The translations under genes were made by a program, and so were the position numbers. This document shows positions 34,981 through 43,671 of a stretch of 64,000 bases of DNA, piece after piece; position 1 is the first letter of the stretch, and every line of letters begins with the position of its first letter. Source of the DNA: SG8-4 sp964598225 (lineage in GTDB: Bacteria; Planctomycetota; Phycisphaerae; Sedimentisphaerales; Anaerobacaceae); the NCBI GenBank assembly GCA_964598225.1, contig CAZRBG010000016.1:1-64000 (forward strand). Reading direction: 5' to 3'. Below the pieces are notes generated by a model. The model saw nothing but the letters and a program-made list of their open reading frames with translations, did no database searches and was not told the origin of the DNA.

Positions 34981-36288
34981 ATGAAAACGTGCAAAGCTTT
35001 GACAGTTATTATCGTCCTGTCGTTCGCACTCGGCGCCGCGGCCGGAGACCCCGAGAGACCGAACATCGTGCTGATCATCGCCGACGACCTCGGCTACGGG
35101 GAGGTCGGCTGCTATCCGCAGACGTTCTCGACGCCCGTTCGCACGCCGCATCTCGACCGACTCGCCGAAGGCGGCGTCCGCATGACCAACGCTTATTCGG
35201 CTCATCCGATGTGCTGGCCCTCGCGTGCGTCGATACTAACAGGCCGATACTACCAGCGATTCTTGAGAGGAACCGTCGTGCCTGAAACCGAACGAATGAT
35301 CGGCTCGTATCTCAAGCGATCCGGCTACGCCACCGCCTGCATCGGCAAATGGCACAACACCGGCTCGATCGGCGCCTGGGACGGCAGGCCGGAAAACATT
35401 CCGATCGGACGCGGCTTCGATGAGTTCTTCGGATTCTTAGGTGGCATGCACGACTATTTCAAGACCAATGTGGGAACGCATTGGCTCTTAGGGAAAAACC
35501 GGCCCTATTACATGCCCGTTTACAACGGCACGCAGCCGGTGACTGAAACGAAATACCTGACCGATGAATTCACCGAACGGGCCGTCGATTTCATCGAGCG
35601 GCATGCTCAGCACCCCTGGCCATTTTTTCTGTATCTTTCTTACACTGCTATCCATTCCCCTGACCAGGCGCCCGAGTCTTACCTGAGCCGCAATGACGGC
35701 GACGTCCACAGGGCAATGATCGACGCTCTCGACACGGGAATCGGCCGCGTCGTCGAAGCTCTCGAAAAGAACAACGTCCGCGAGAACACCCTGATTCTCT
35801 TCGTGGGTGACAACGGCGGCTACAGAGACAACTCGAACTGGAAGCTGACAGGACAAAAGGGCCAGTGGTTCGAGGGGGGAATCCGCGTGCCGTTCATCGC
35901 CAACTGGCCCGGCAGGCTTGATAAAGGCCAAGCCTGCTCGTCGCCGGTAATGCACATCGACATCCTGCCAACTCTCTTAGCCGCGGTGGGACAGAAAATC
36001 CCGCGAAACCTCGACGGCAAGAACCTGCTCGACTGCTGGCGCCGTCCGGACGCGCCTGATCCTCACGACGCCCTTTTCTGGTCAAAAACCGACGGCTCGC
36101 GCTACGCCGTCCGCAAAGGCGACTGGAAGCTGATTCAGGAATCCGACAGAAAGCGTGAAACACCAACCCTCCGCCTGTACAACCTTGAAGACGACCCAAC
36201 CGAGTCCAACAACCTCATCACCCAAGAAAAAGCAATGGCCGACCAACTAAAATCCTTCTACAGAGCCTGGTGCCGAAAGATCAAGTGA
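34981..36288 (+). CDS. exported formylglycine-dependent sulfatase
   Basis: A 435-residue type I sulfatase with a signal peptide (ALTVIIVLSFALGAAAG). IADDLGYGE supplies the metal-binding Asp pair at about 35-36, and CWPSRASILTGR (C78) is the CxPxR motif whose Cys becomes formylglycine. GDNGGYRDNSNW is the second metal site. The substrate is probably a sulfated polysaccharide, but the S1 subfamily cannot be told from sequence reading. Start ATG 34981 gives the signal peptide; the upstream alternative overlaps the terminator. The anaerobic sulfatase-maturating enzyme is not in this window. Confidence 0.93.
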   Translation: MKTCKALTVIIVLSFALGAAAGDPERPNIVLIIADDLGYGEVGCYPQTFSTPVRTPHLDRLAEGGVRMTNAYSAHPMCWPSRASILTGRYYQRFLRGTVVPETERMIGSYLKRSGYATACIGKWHNTGSIGAWDGRPENIPIGRGFDEFFGFLGGMHDYFKTNVGTHWLLGKNRPYYMPVYNGTQPVTETKYLTDEFTERAVDFIERHAQHPWPFFLYLSYTAIHSPDQAPESYLSRNDGDVHRAMIDALDTGIGRVVEALEKNNVRENTLILFVGDNGGYRDNSNWKLTGQKGQWFEGGIRVPFIANWPGRLDKGQACSSPVMHIDILPTLLAAVGQKIPRNLDGKNLLDCWRRPDAPDPHDALFWSKTDGSRYAVRKGDWKLIQESDRKRETPTLRLYNLEDDPTESNNLITQEKAMADQLKSFYRAWCRKIK

Positions 36289-36325
36289 CTGCACAAACTA
36301 TAGACCTTGGAACTTTCGAAAGAGA

Positions 36326-36357
36326 AAAGGCTGCGAGTCGCAAACTCACAGCCTTTT
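36326..36357. terminator. bidirectional rho-independent terminator
   Basis: AAAAGGCTGCGAGT and ACTCACAGCCTTTTT pair with one mismatch. A run of T exists on one side and A on the other, so it can serve both the sulfatase gene and the convergent PEP-CTERM-like gene. Confidence 0.85.
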
Positions 36358-36402
36358 TGATTACGGTATTATCAGTTTATATCGAGATGTATTCGCCGGA
36401 TG

Positions 36403-37182
36403 TTATGCGTACTTTCGCAGCTTCACTCCGACTGCACTCAATCCCAGCATCCCGAGCAGGATGGCTCCGGGGACGGGCACGGGGGTGACGGACTCCATCA
36501 TCACGACGAAATCACTGTAGTCCCTGTCGCCGCCGTTCCACAGGTCCTCGAAAGCCAACGCATACATGTTGTTCGTCCAATTACCTTCGGCGAAGGGATC
36601 GATTTGGATCCGGTCGGGATCCGAGTATTTTCCCTGATAAGCATACATGTGATCCACGCCGTCGGCGTTATGGAGCGTGTCGCTGTAGAAGATGGCATCC
36701 GCACGCCCGTTGCCGACGCTTGCGTCCAGGTAAAAGCCGAAATGGTTGGCCGCAGTAAGCGGTGCGCCGGTGGGCACACCATTGACCCATATCTGTCCCG
36801 TTGCCAGCATTGTGACGACCCTGACGTCGCCCGGAGCGCCCGAGCCGGAAAATATCTCAATTCTGTTGCTCAGGTTGAACGGATCGTACAGCCCGAACTT
36901 GTTCGAGTTGCGAAATCCCGCCGCTTCCATGAACAACGTACTAACGGCTGATCCCGATCCGTCTATTTCCCATACCGAATCATAGTCGTCCAGGATCGCG
37001 TCATTCAGGACATCGACGCTGCTGTCGCCTATGGGATCGTTGGTTATCGCGTCAAACTTGTTCTGTACCTCAACGCCACCGTCGCCGTAAACCGCCGGCC
37101 CCGTAGGCCACATGGCTGCCATAGTGGGCGCGGCGCCCGGGAACAGGCACAAACAGAAAACCAGCATTGGTTTACTTCTCAT
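36403..37182 (-). CDS. secreted PEP-CTERM-like protein
   Basis: About 259 residues from ATG 37182 (GGAGGGAG 5 bp upstream; an earlier in-frame ATG lacks it). A signal peptide leads to a beta-rich DUF4114-like domain with LAFEDLWNGGDRDYSDFVVM. The C-terminus is VPVPGAILLGMLGLSAVGVK followed by LRK, the tripartite PEP-CTERM form (Pro-rich signature, hydrophobic helix, basic tail), a sorting signal processed by exosortases. No exosortase or glycosyl cluster is nearby. Confidence 0.85.
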   Translation of the reverse strand: MRSKPMLVFCLCLFPGAAPTMAAMWPTGPAVYGDGGVEVQNKFDAITNDPIGDSSVDVLNDAILDDYDSVWEIDGSGSAVSTLFMEAAGFRNSNKFGLYDPFNLSNRIEIFSGSGAPGDVRVVTMLATGQIWVNGVPTGAPLTAANHFGFYLDASVGNGRADAIFYSDTLHNADGVDHMYAYQGKYSDPDRIQIDPFAEGNWTNNMYALAFEDLWNGGDRDYSDFVVMMESVTPVPVPGAILLGMLGLSAVGVKLRKYA

Positions 37183-37571
37183 TATTTCTCCCTCCATTTC
37201 ATCAGTGATAACACTTACCCCCCTGCTATCGGGGTGTTCCTGTCCTCATATTTACTTCCCGACAGCAATGCCAGGCAGACATACCAGGCAGGAACACGGA
37301 AATCGCCCCCTCATAAATAGCTGTGGGAACCATTTTCAGAATGCTTGAGTCTCGCCTTAAATCAAGCCCCCTACTGTATGACTTTATTATACAGATTTTC
37401 ACGTTGAATGTCAAGTGCAAAAGGGACCGCTCCGACGGCATTTGAAGCTTTTTCTTTTACTTTTGTTCGCACTCCGGTGAAAATGGAACTTGGCAAAGTC
37501 AAGGTTTTCGGAAGCTGAAACTATAGTTGGCCCTGTTTTCAATTGTGATAGTTGCTTCGGAGGTATCGAAC

Positions 37572-38012
37572 ATGGAATGTTTGATGGATCATATTGTTTT
37601 GAACGTCGAAGACGACGAGAAGATGGTTGCTTTCTACACGCAGGTACTTCTGTTTGAGGCCGAGCGGCTGGAGGAGTATCGGAATGGAGAGGTGCCCTTT
37701 CCTTCGGTGCGGCTGAATTCCGATACTATTATCGACCTTTTTCCCAAGAAGATGTGGCAAAAGACCAGCCCGGCCGCGCCGGGCCGCGAGAACCTGAATC
37801 ATTTCTGCATCGCCTTGGGCAAGGCCGAGTGGGACGATCTTTCCGAGCGGCTCAGCGCCAACGGCGCAGAAATAGAAGAAGGCCCCGTCCCCCGGTGGGG
37901 CGCCCACGGCACCGGCATGTCAATCTATTTCCGCGATCCCGAAGGAAACCGAATCGAAGCCCGATACTACGACCCCGGCAACAACCCCCAAAAATGCCTC
38001 CTCGGATCATAA
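37572..38012 (+). CDS. VOC-family (glyoxalase-like) protein
   Basis: 146 residues from ATG 37572 with GGAGGT upstream. Two beta-alpha-beta-beta-beta modules are visible: MDHIVLNVEDDEKMVAFYTQ in the first and HFCIALGKAEWDDLSERL to MSIYFRDPEGNRIEARYY in the second. H and E residues at the ends fit the usual metal-binding positions (MDHIVL, NHFCIA, GNRIEA). Possible lactoylglutathione lyase, dioxygenase or antibiotic-binding fold; the role is unknown. Confidence 0.85.
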   Translation: MECLMDHIVLNVEDDEKMVAFYTQVLLFEAERLEEYRNGEVPFPSVRLNSDTIIDLFPKKMWQKTSPAAPGRENLNHFCIALGKAEWDDLSERLSANGAEIEEGPVPRWGAHGTGMSIYFRDPEGNRIEARYYDPGNNPQKCLLGS

Positions 38013-38503
38013 ACAGCCGGCGAGGTATGCAAAATTTATTTTGCGCGCGCCCGAGGACTCATAACGGAAGAATGAGCTGTAAAAAAAGATTTGAACCTGC
38101 TATTCCCTAACCCGGACAAGCCGGAACCAAAGAGGGTTGGATGGAAGGCTGACGCCTCACGAAGTATCCCTTCTGCTCAGAAGGCGCCATCCTATTTGTA
38201 CAACCGCAATCTCCCTCCCCACCGTCTTTCGAGGGAGGGAGGGAGGTTGCTTGTTCTCGAACCAAAGACTTGGCACGTGCCGGGCCGATCAAAGATGTCA
38301 CCAAATCCTGCCCTGAGCGAAGTCGAATGGGATAAGACGATTTGGCACCATCTTTGAAGCGGCCCTACAACTGACCATTTCAATGAACCTATACAGCACC
38401 CGGTTTCACAAAACATTTGACCACTTTACTCAACCGGCAAAATTTTAGACTATACTCGGCGGTTTATAAAAGTATCCGTAAAAACTTGCAAGGATAGCCG
38501 CTT
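38013..38503. other. 491-bp noncoding region with repeat fragments
   Basis: Holds a purine/pyrimidine-rich imperfect inverted repeat (CTCCCTCCCCACC / GAGGGAGGGAGG, about 38210-38246) and a CCTGAGCGAAGTCGAATGGG-like scar (about 38311) resembling dispersed repeats. No gene is supported. Confidence 0.5.
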
Positions 38504-39050
38504 ATGGAAAGTTTCGCCGTACGTCATGCAAACAAAATTCAAGGTACCTTGTCGTGCCTGGACAGAGTCGTCCTGACGCAAACTATCCCCGGTATATGTT
38601 ATGCCGAGGGAATGAGCCGTCTGCTTGGAACAAAAGGCATTCGTATATTCGATTACACCAAATGGGCCGAGTCTTTGCGGGATGAGATTCGTGCGCACTG
38701 CCGTTCACTCGGTAAAGCCTGAGAATATCGTCACGTTTCTGGGACGGAAACTCAATGGTAATTACGCCGACGAGATTGGCAATGACTTTGATCTTTTCCG
38801 TGCCATCATCCAGGGCGAATTCAACATCAGCGGATTTCAAAATCGTAATCTTTGTCGATACTTGTCCGGCAAGAGTGCTCATCAGGTATCGAGGCTGCTC
38901 AAGCGACTGCGAAAACACGGCTTGATCAAGAAAATCGCAAACTCGTACAAGTACTACTTGACTGTCTTGGGACGCAAGGTCACCGTCACCGCACTCAAAC
39001 TGCGGGAAATGTTTATCATACCATCGCTGAGAATCCCAACTGTCGGATGA
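38504..39050 (+). pseudogene. remnant of a transposase-like/large conserved family with internal deletions
   Basis: The N-terminal piece (38504-38722) reads KIQGTLSCLDRVVLTQTIPG and YAEGMSRLLGTKGI, and a second frame (about 38680-39050) reads PENIVTFLGRKLNGNYADEI, then GEFNISGFQNRNL and LLKRLRKHGLIKKIANSYKY. Both parts match the start, middle and end of a family of about 450-500-residue proteins that is common in planctomycetes and other soil bacteria. The middle 200-300 residues are missing, with a frame change at about 38700. Thus it is a degenerate, shortened copy. Confidence 0.75.
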
Positions 39051-39239
39051 ATAATATTTCATGACCATTTTGCGCACAATTCTATTTGTAAGGGCCTAAC
39101 CAGAAAGGCCATACCACGTCTACTCGACCAATTCAAGCTTGTCCCGTTAGGCTGCGCCCAGGGCAGGCTCTGAGTGCAGTCGAACGGGCCGATTTGCCCG
39201 CCATAAGTGCGGACAGGCCGGGTAATCCCATTTTTGCTC

Positions 39240-40154
39240 TCAGCGATTCTTCATCATCGGCAAACGGAGCCGGGCGGTAACGGGGTAGTGGTCGGAAGGG
39301 TAGCGGCCATCGGTGTTGTCGTAGAGTATCTGCGCTTCCAGCACTTTTGCAGTCGGCTGCGCAAGAACGTAATCGATCTTGCTGCCCTGCCGGGCGCCTT
39401 TGAAGGCGTGGTGTGTTCTGACGTCTATGACGTTGGGATGCAGGACGCGGAACGTGTCAACCATGGTAACGGGCGTATCGGCGGGGGTTTTGCCTTTAAG
39501 GTAAGTGACGGCCGGATTGTTCTCGCCGGCATTGAAATCACCCGTTAAGACGAATGGATCGTCATGATTTCGCTTCGCAATGCGCTGAGCAATAAGAGCC
39601 GTGCTTTTTTCTCTCGAAGGCTGGGAAATGTGGTCCAGGTGGGTATTATAGATGTAGAAAGCTTTGCCCGTTCTGTTTTCGATGAGCCTGGCCCAGGTGC
39701 AGATGCGCACGCAGGCATTTCCCCAGTGGCTCGAACCGGGCACTTCCGGCGTATCGGAAAGCCAGAAGGTTCCCGCCTCGGCTACGCCGAAACGATCGGT
39801 TCGATACAGAATCGCCGAGTATTCGCCGTCTATCCTGCCGTCCTCGCGAGCAACGCCGATTTCGCCGTAGACAGGCACGGCCTCGCGAATCTCATCAATC
39901 TGGAACCGCAGAGCCTCCTGCAGGCCCACTACGTCGCTCTTTTGCTTGCGGATAACGTCGAAAACCATCTCCTTGCGATCCGGCCAGCGATTCTCGCCGT
40001 CGTTGGCCGAGCCGTAGCGAATGTTGAAACTCATCGCCCGAAGCTCCAGACCCTTGGCCGTCGCCTCGTGCACGTCGGCGCCCAGGCACAGGCAAAGAAC
40101 GACCACAAGAGAAAAGAACGCCGCCGTCGCTTTAGAGGCTATCGTATTAAACAT
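39240..40154 (-). CDS. secreted endonuclease/exonuclease/phosphatase-family protein
   Basis: A 304-residue exported protein with an N-terminal signal peptide (AAFFSLVVVLCLCLGADV). The EEP catalytic motifs VVGLQEAL, YNTHLD, GDFNAG, DYVLA and RYPSDHYPV are in place. It is a paralogue of the lipoprotein at 12487-13464, but lacks its lipobox. Phosphodiesterase of unknown substrate. It lies 22 bp downstream of larE in the same direction and may be co-transcribed with it. Confidence 0.87.
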   Translation of the reverse strand: MFNTIASKATAAFFSLVVVLCLCLGADVHEATAKGLELRAMSFNIRYGSANDGENRWPDRKEMVFDVIRKQKSDVVGLQEALRFQIDEIREAVPVYGEIGVAREDGRIDGEYSAILYRTDRFGVAEAGTFWLSDTPEVPGSSHWGNACVRICTWARLIENRTGKAFYIYNTHLDHISQPSREKSTALIAQRIAKRNHDDPFVLTGDFNAGENNPAVTYLKGKTPADTPVTMVDTFRVLHPNVIDVRTHHAFKGARQGSKIDYVLAQPTAKVLEAQILYDNTDGRYPSDHYPVTARLRLPMMKNR

Positions 40155-40176
40155 ATTTCCTTCCTGAACCGTTTGA

Positions 40177-41007
40177 TTAAATGCTCTTGAGCTTATCTTC
40201 TTCGGACAATGATTCGTTGAGAGCGCCCGAGCGGAAGCCCTGCAGGTCCACCGTTACAAACTTGAATCCCAGGGATTTAAGCTTTTCTACGATCTGCGAG
40301 CGCATCGGTTCGGCTGTAACCGTCTCGATGTCCTGAGGGTTGACCTCGATTCGGGCAATGGTGTCGTGATGCCGGACGCGAAATTCAACCAATCCGAGGC
40401 TCCTGAGAAAATCCTCGGCCTGTTCGACCTGCTTTAGCCGTTCGGCCGTTACCTCCAGGCCGTAGATGACCCGCGAAGCCAGGCACGGCGACGCCGGCAT
40501 CTCCGCCGTCGGCAGGTCCGCCCGCTTGCTAAGCTCGCGTATCTCGGGCTTGCTCAGCTCGGCATCCATCAGCGGGCAATGTACGCCGAAGACCTTCGCA
40601 GCACGGTTGCCGGGCCGGAAATCGTCCTTATCGTCGAAATTGCTGCCGCAAACGACACAGTTATAACCCTTTTCCCTGGCGATATCAACGAGCAGCCCGT
40701 ACAAATGCGACTTGCAGTGAAAACACCTGTCGGCCTTGTTCGCCGAGTAATTACTGTCCTCGACCTCGTCGACCTGCGTCTCCATCACCTCGGCGCCGAT
40801 GATCTCGGCATTCCTGATCGCCTGTTCGTACTGAGACCGCGCCAAGGACGCGCTCACCCCAATACAAGCCAGCACATTCTCAGCCCCGAGCGTATCAGCC
40901 GCCGCCTTCAAAAGATACGTACTATCCACCCCGCCCGAGTACGCAACGACGACTCTGCCGAGGCCTCTTAATATATCCCGTAATTTTTCGTATTTCTTCT
41001 CTATCAT
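40177..41007 (-). CDS. larE: LarE-type ATP-dependent sulfur transferase
   Basis: A 276-residue PP-loop protein, a homologue of LarE, which adds sulfur to the pyridinium biscarboxylate precursor of the nickel-pincer cofactor. The ATP-binding motif is AYSGGVDSTYL (22-32). Cys 95 and 98 (RCFHCK) plus Cys 175 (SPCLASR) match the three-Cys layout of the Fe-S-dependent LarE proteins rather than a single sacrificial Cys (inference from family knowledge). The ATG at 41007 is only 3 bases after tRNA-Thr, with no room for a normal Shine-Dalgarno sequence outside the tRNA. LarB and LarC were not seen; a LarA homologue is at 49374. Confidence 0.9.
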   Translation of the reverse strand: MIEKKYEKLRDILRGLGRVVVAYSGGVDSTYLLKAAADTLGAENVLACIGVSASLARSQYEQAIRNAEIIGAEVMETQVDEVEDSNYSANKADRCFHCKSHLYGLLVDIAREKGYNCVVCGSNFDDKDDFRPGNRAAKVFGVHCPLMDAELSKPEIRELSKRADLPTAEMPASPCLASRVIYGLEVTAERLKQVEQAEDFLRSLGLVEFRVRHHDTIARIEVNPQDIETVTAEPMRSQIVEKLKSLGFKFVTVDLQGFRSGALNESLSEEDKLKSI

Positions 41008-41010
41008 AAA

Positions 41011-41082
41011 AGCCGATGGTGGGAGTCGAACCCACAACCTCAGCTTTACGAAAGCTGTGCTCTGCCATTGAGCTACATCGGC
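41011..41082 (-). tRNA. tRNA-Thr (anticodon CGT)
   Basis: A 72-base cloverleaf: acceptor GCCGATG/CATCGGC, D-arm GCTC/GAGC, anticodon stem CAGCT/AGCTG with loop TTCGTAA (CGT at positions 34-36), T-arm GTGGG/CCCAC with TTCGACT. Discriminator is T, and CCA is not encoded. All stems pair perfectly. It decodes ACG. Its 3' end lies 3 bp before larE. Confidence 0.97.
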
Positions 41083-41146
41083 CTGAAGAGTCATTATAAT
41101 ACCGGCAACGGTCTGTATTGTAAAGAGCTTTCATCTTCTTCCGTAT

Positions 41147-41356
41147 TCAGCTCTGAGTTTTCTGTCCAGGCGATTCCTCAAGGAGAACAACCCGAGCGAC
41201 TTTTTGGATTCGCGGCGAATCTCCATAATACTTACGCCTGAGTGCATCGACCGCTGCGAGGCGTTCTGCCGAAGGCCTACTCAGCCAATACTCAATGTTT
41301 TGCTCAATCTCCGAAGAGTCATCCAAGTTGTGTTTCTGTACAGTCTTGCGAATCAT
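41147..41356 (-). CDS. small conserved protein, antitoxin-like
   Basis: A 69-residue protein with IEYWLSRPSAERLAAVDALR and YGDSPRIQKVARVV, resembling short proteins that usually pair with a nucleotidyltransferase or other toxin partner (family recollection). No partner is adjacent. It precedes tRNA-Thr by 64 bp in the same direction. Confidence 0.6.
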   Translation of the reverse strand: MIRKTVQKHNLDDSSEIEQNIEYWLSRPSAERLAAVDALRRKYYGDSPRIQKVARVVLLEESPGQKTQS

Positions 41357-41445
41357 AGCCTATTGATTTCTAATCATACTCGCATTATGCCATCGTGCAC
41401 CTGATGAACAATTCCATCTCACCCGCGATCGGCCTTGAAGTCGAT

Positions 41446-43092
41446 CTATTCTTTCGGTCCTTGTCTGGTGACGATAGGTACATATCCCACCTCAAGTCCT
41501 TTCGGAGGACTTACGATCAAAGCCGGATCGATATCGGCCAGTTTTCCAAATGCCGGCGGCGGCAGGTATTCGCGGTCTTTTGTCCAGTGACGGTGGAGTT
41601 TTTCCACGCGCGCCTGCACGGCCTCCCGCTCCTTGTCCGTCAAATCGGCGTTGAGAAGTGCCGGCTGGTCTGCGAATCGATACCAGTAGTAGGTCACAAC
41701 GCTGCCGTCGCCAGGATATGCCTGGAATGGTCCCGCCACGGGGCCGGGCTTTTTCCAGCAACTTTCCGGATCGTCGGGAGTGACGTAAGGTTCGGAGGGG
41801 CTTGCAGCCGGTGGACTGAAGCTGACCTCGGCCAATCCCGTTTCTGCCGGAACGTCTTTCGGCTGTACCACCACCCATCGGGACTTTTTGCCGTCTTTTT
41901 CCAGGCGATAGTATTCGGGAAGCGTCACCAGCGGCCCGTCTTTGGTGTCTTTTTTCGTCACCAGTTCGTCGTTCCACCGGTAGCCAAAGGTATGCGGGTC
42001 GAATGCCGCGGGGTGGGCGAATGAATCCCAGTCGATACGCGTTCTTTGCTCTTTGGGTTCTGAATAACTATAAATTCTCCACGTTGCCCACCCTTTTCCT
42101 GTAAACTCGTGTAAAACCGATTCGTCGGTATCGATGACGCCGCTTGCCGCCGGGCCGCCTTCGAACCAGTTCTCCACGGCATCCCAGAGCGCCTTTTTGG
42201 TATAAGCTGTTATGCGGTGAACGACCCGCGATTCGCCTTCAGGCCCTCGCGGAAACGACGTTGGAGCTATTCGAGCGTAAGTATCCCCCTTGTTGTCGGT
42301 GGCCTGGGCTCTGGGAACGTACTGGGTCTCCATCTGTAAGGCCCTGTTGGGATTGGCCGGGCGGCTGTCCAGAAACATGCCCGCCGTGCGAGGCTCGTCA
42401 ACAGTCACCTGGGAAAAGAAATAGGGAGTGAAGAAGGTAACCGGGCCTTTGAAGTTTCCGGTGTTAAGAAACAGGGTCCAGCAGTGATTTCCGGTAGGAA
42501 CGTCTTTGCCGGCGGTTTTGGATTTAGGTTCGGTCAGCGGCAGCGGCAGATACCCGTAGCCCCAAAGCTGGCCGCAGGTCCCCTGCTTGAGATTCAGCCC
42601 ATCCGGAGGCCATATCACCCAGGGACTGAGCTGCGCCACGCCGTACTTGCCTTTCGGCTGATCCCAGTCCCTTCCCTTGCCGGCCCCGGGGCCGTTGGCC
42701 CACCCACGGAAATTCAACTGCACGCCGCCCATGATGAACTTCGGCGTTTCCGTGGCGAATCGCGTGTCGCGCCACCATCCCAGCCCGCCCTCGATATCCG
42801 AATACATCCTTTCGATAGGCTTGGGCTTTTCATTCTGGGCGTGCATCCAGGTGCCGAAAAGACCGGTCTGAAAACGATTCCCCGGATATTCCTCCAGCAA
42901 AGGCCACGCCGCCACATACATAGAAAATCCGCCGCCATAAGTTTCCGGAACTCTCTCGCGAGGCGCGCCCAGATATCCGGCCATCTGTCCATCCCGCATG
43001 TGATCAGAGCCGCCGATGAGCGGTATTAGCGGCGAGCAAAACACAAGAGCCAAGCATAAATTAAACGATGCAAAAACCTGTTTGTTCAACAC
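41446..43092 (-). CDS. large secreted protein of unknown function
   Basis: About 548 residues from GTG 43092, which has GGAGGT 6 bp upstream; the longer frame to 43134 would bury the signal peptide. A signal sequence (ASFNLCLALVFCSPLIPLIG) leads to a large beta-rich soluble domain with many Trp and Gly (WVIWPPDGLNLKQGTCGQLW; VTFFTPYFFSQVTVDEP). No catalytic motif is recognised. It stands alone. Confidence 0.75.
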   Translation of the reverse strand: MLNKQVFASFNLCLALVFCSPLIPLIGGSDHMRDGQMAGYLGAPRERVPETYGGGFSMYVAAWPLLEEYPGNRFQTGLFGTWMHAQNEKPKPIERMYSDIEGGLGWWRDTRFATETPKFIMGGVQLNFRGWANGPGAGKGRDWDQPKGKYGVAQLSPWVIWPPDGLNLKQGTCGQLWGYGYLPLPLTEPKSKTAGKDVPTGNHCWTLFLNTGNFKGPVTFFTPYFFSQVTVDEPRTAGMFLDSRPANPNRALQMETQYVPRAQATDNKGDTYARIAPTSFPRGPEGESRVVHRITAYTKKALWDAVENWFEGGPAASGVIDTDESVLHEFTGKGWATWRIYSYSEPKEQRTRIDWDSFAHPAAFDPHTFGYRWNDELVTKKDTKDGPLVTLPEYYRLEKDGKKSRWVVVQPKDVPAETGLAEVSFSPPAASPSEPYVTPDDPESCWKKPGPVAGPFQAYPGDGSVVTYYWYRFADQPALLNADLTDKEREAVQARVEKLHRHWTKDREYLPPPAFGKLADIDPALIVSPPKGLEVGYVPIVTRQGPKE

Positions 43093-43321
43093 TAGAAAAC
43101 CTCCAACAATAATCCTTCTTTCGCTTACTGCCACTCAAGCTTGTGATCGTCGTCCCGTGGATTCCTAACGAAAAATAGTTCGAGTAATTCTTTGAAGTCT
43201 AATCATGCTTGTATTATACCATTCGGGGCAATGGCTGCAAGCCGGTTCGGTTTCACCCGAACCTACTCCTTTTTCTAATAGCTGCAATGTAGAGAACATC
43301 ACAATCTTTCCCATATGGCCC

Positions 43322-43356
43322 TTGACTTATATACGCCATAGACGTATATATAGGTT
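43322..43356 (+). promoter_or_regulatory. TA-module promoter with overlapping palindromic operator
   Basis: TTGACT (43322-43327), 17 bp, TATATA (43345-43350) is a near-ideal promoter. The palindrome TATATACG-7-CGTATATA (43328-43350) covers the spacer and the -10, a good site for antitoxin autorepression. The predicted transcript start is at about 43357, the A of the toxin ATG, suggesting a leaderless message. Confidence 0.75.
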
Positions 43357-43671
43357 ATGTTCACGTTCATTGAATTGCAACCGTTCGCATTGGTTCGGGA
43401 TAAGTACTTAAGCGATGATGATTTCGCGGCGCTACAGTTCTATTTGGCTGAACACCCGGATGCTGGTGATGTAATCCCTCGCTCCGGCGGATGTCGTAAG
43501 GTACGCTGGGCAGCCGAAGGGTGAGGGAAACGAGGCGGCATAAGAGTGGTTTACTTTCTCCGTCTCGATCCAGAACAGATCGTATTGGTGACGCTGTATG
43601 CAAAGAACGTAAAAGAGAATATTGATCCTGTATTACTCAGACGTCTGAAGGAGATTTTTGAAAATGGGTAA
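43357..43671 (+). pseudogene. HigB/RelE-type toxin gene with an in-frame TGA
   Basis: Reads MFTFIELQPFALVRDKYLSD, then KVRWAAEG, TGA at 43522, then GKRGGIRVVYFLRLDPEQIV. The two parts are in one frame. In homologues this spot is RWxAEGRGKRGGxRVIYY, so the stop replaces a conserved Arg codon (CGA to TGA is one change). The part after the stop holds the RelE core. A truncated product of 55 residues would be inactive. It overlaps the antitoxin start by 8 bp. Confidence 0.85.

Noticed and set aside
43357..43671. Selenocysteine at TGA 43522
   Set aside because: Homologues carry Arg, not Cys, at this position, and no obvious SECIS-like hairpin follows, so a nonsense mutation is simpler.
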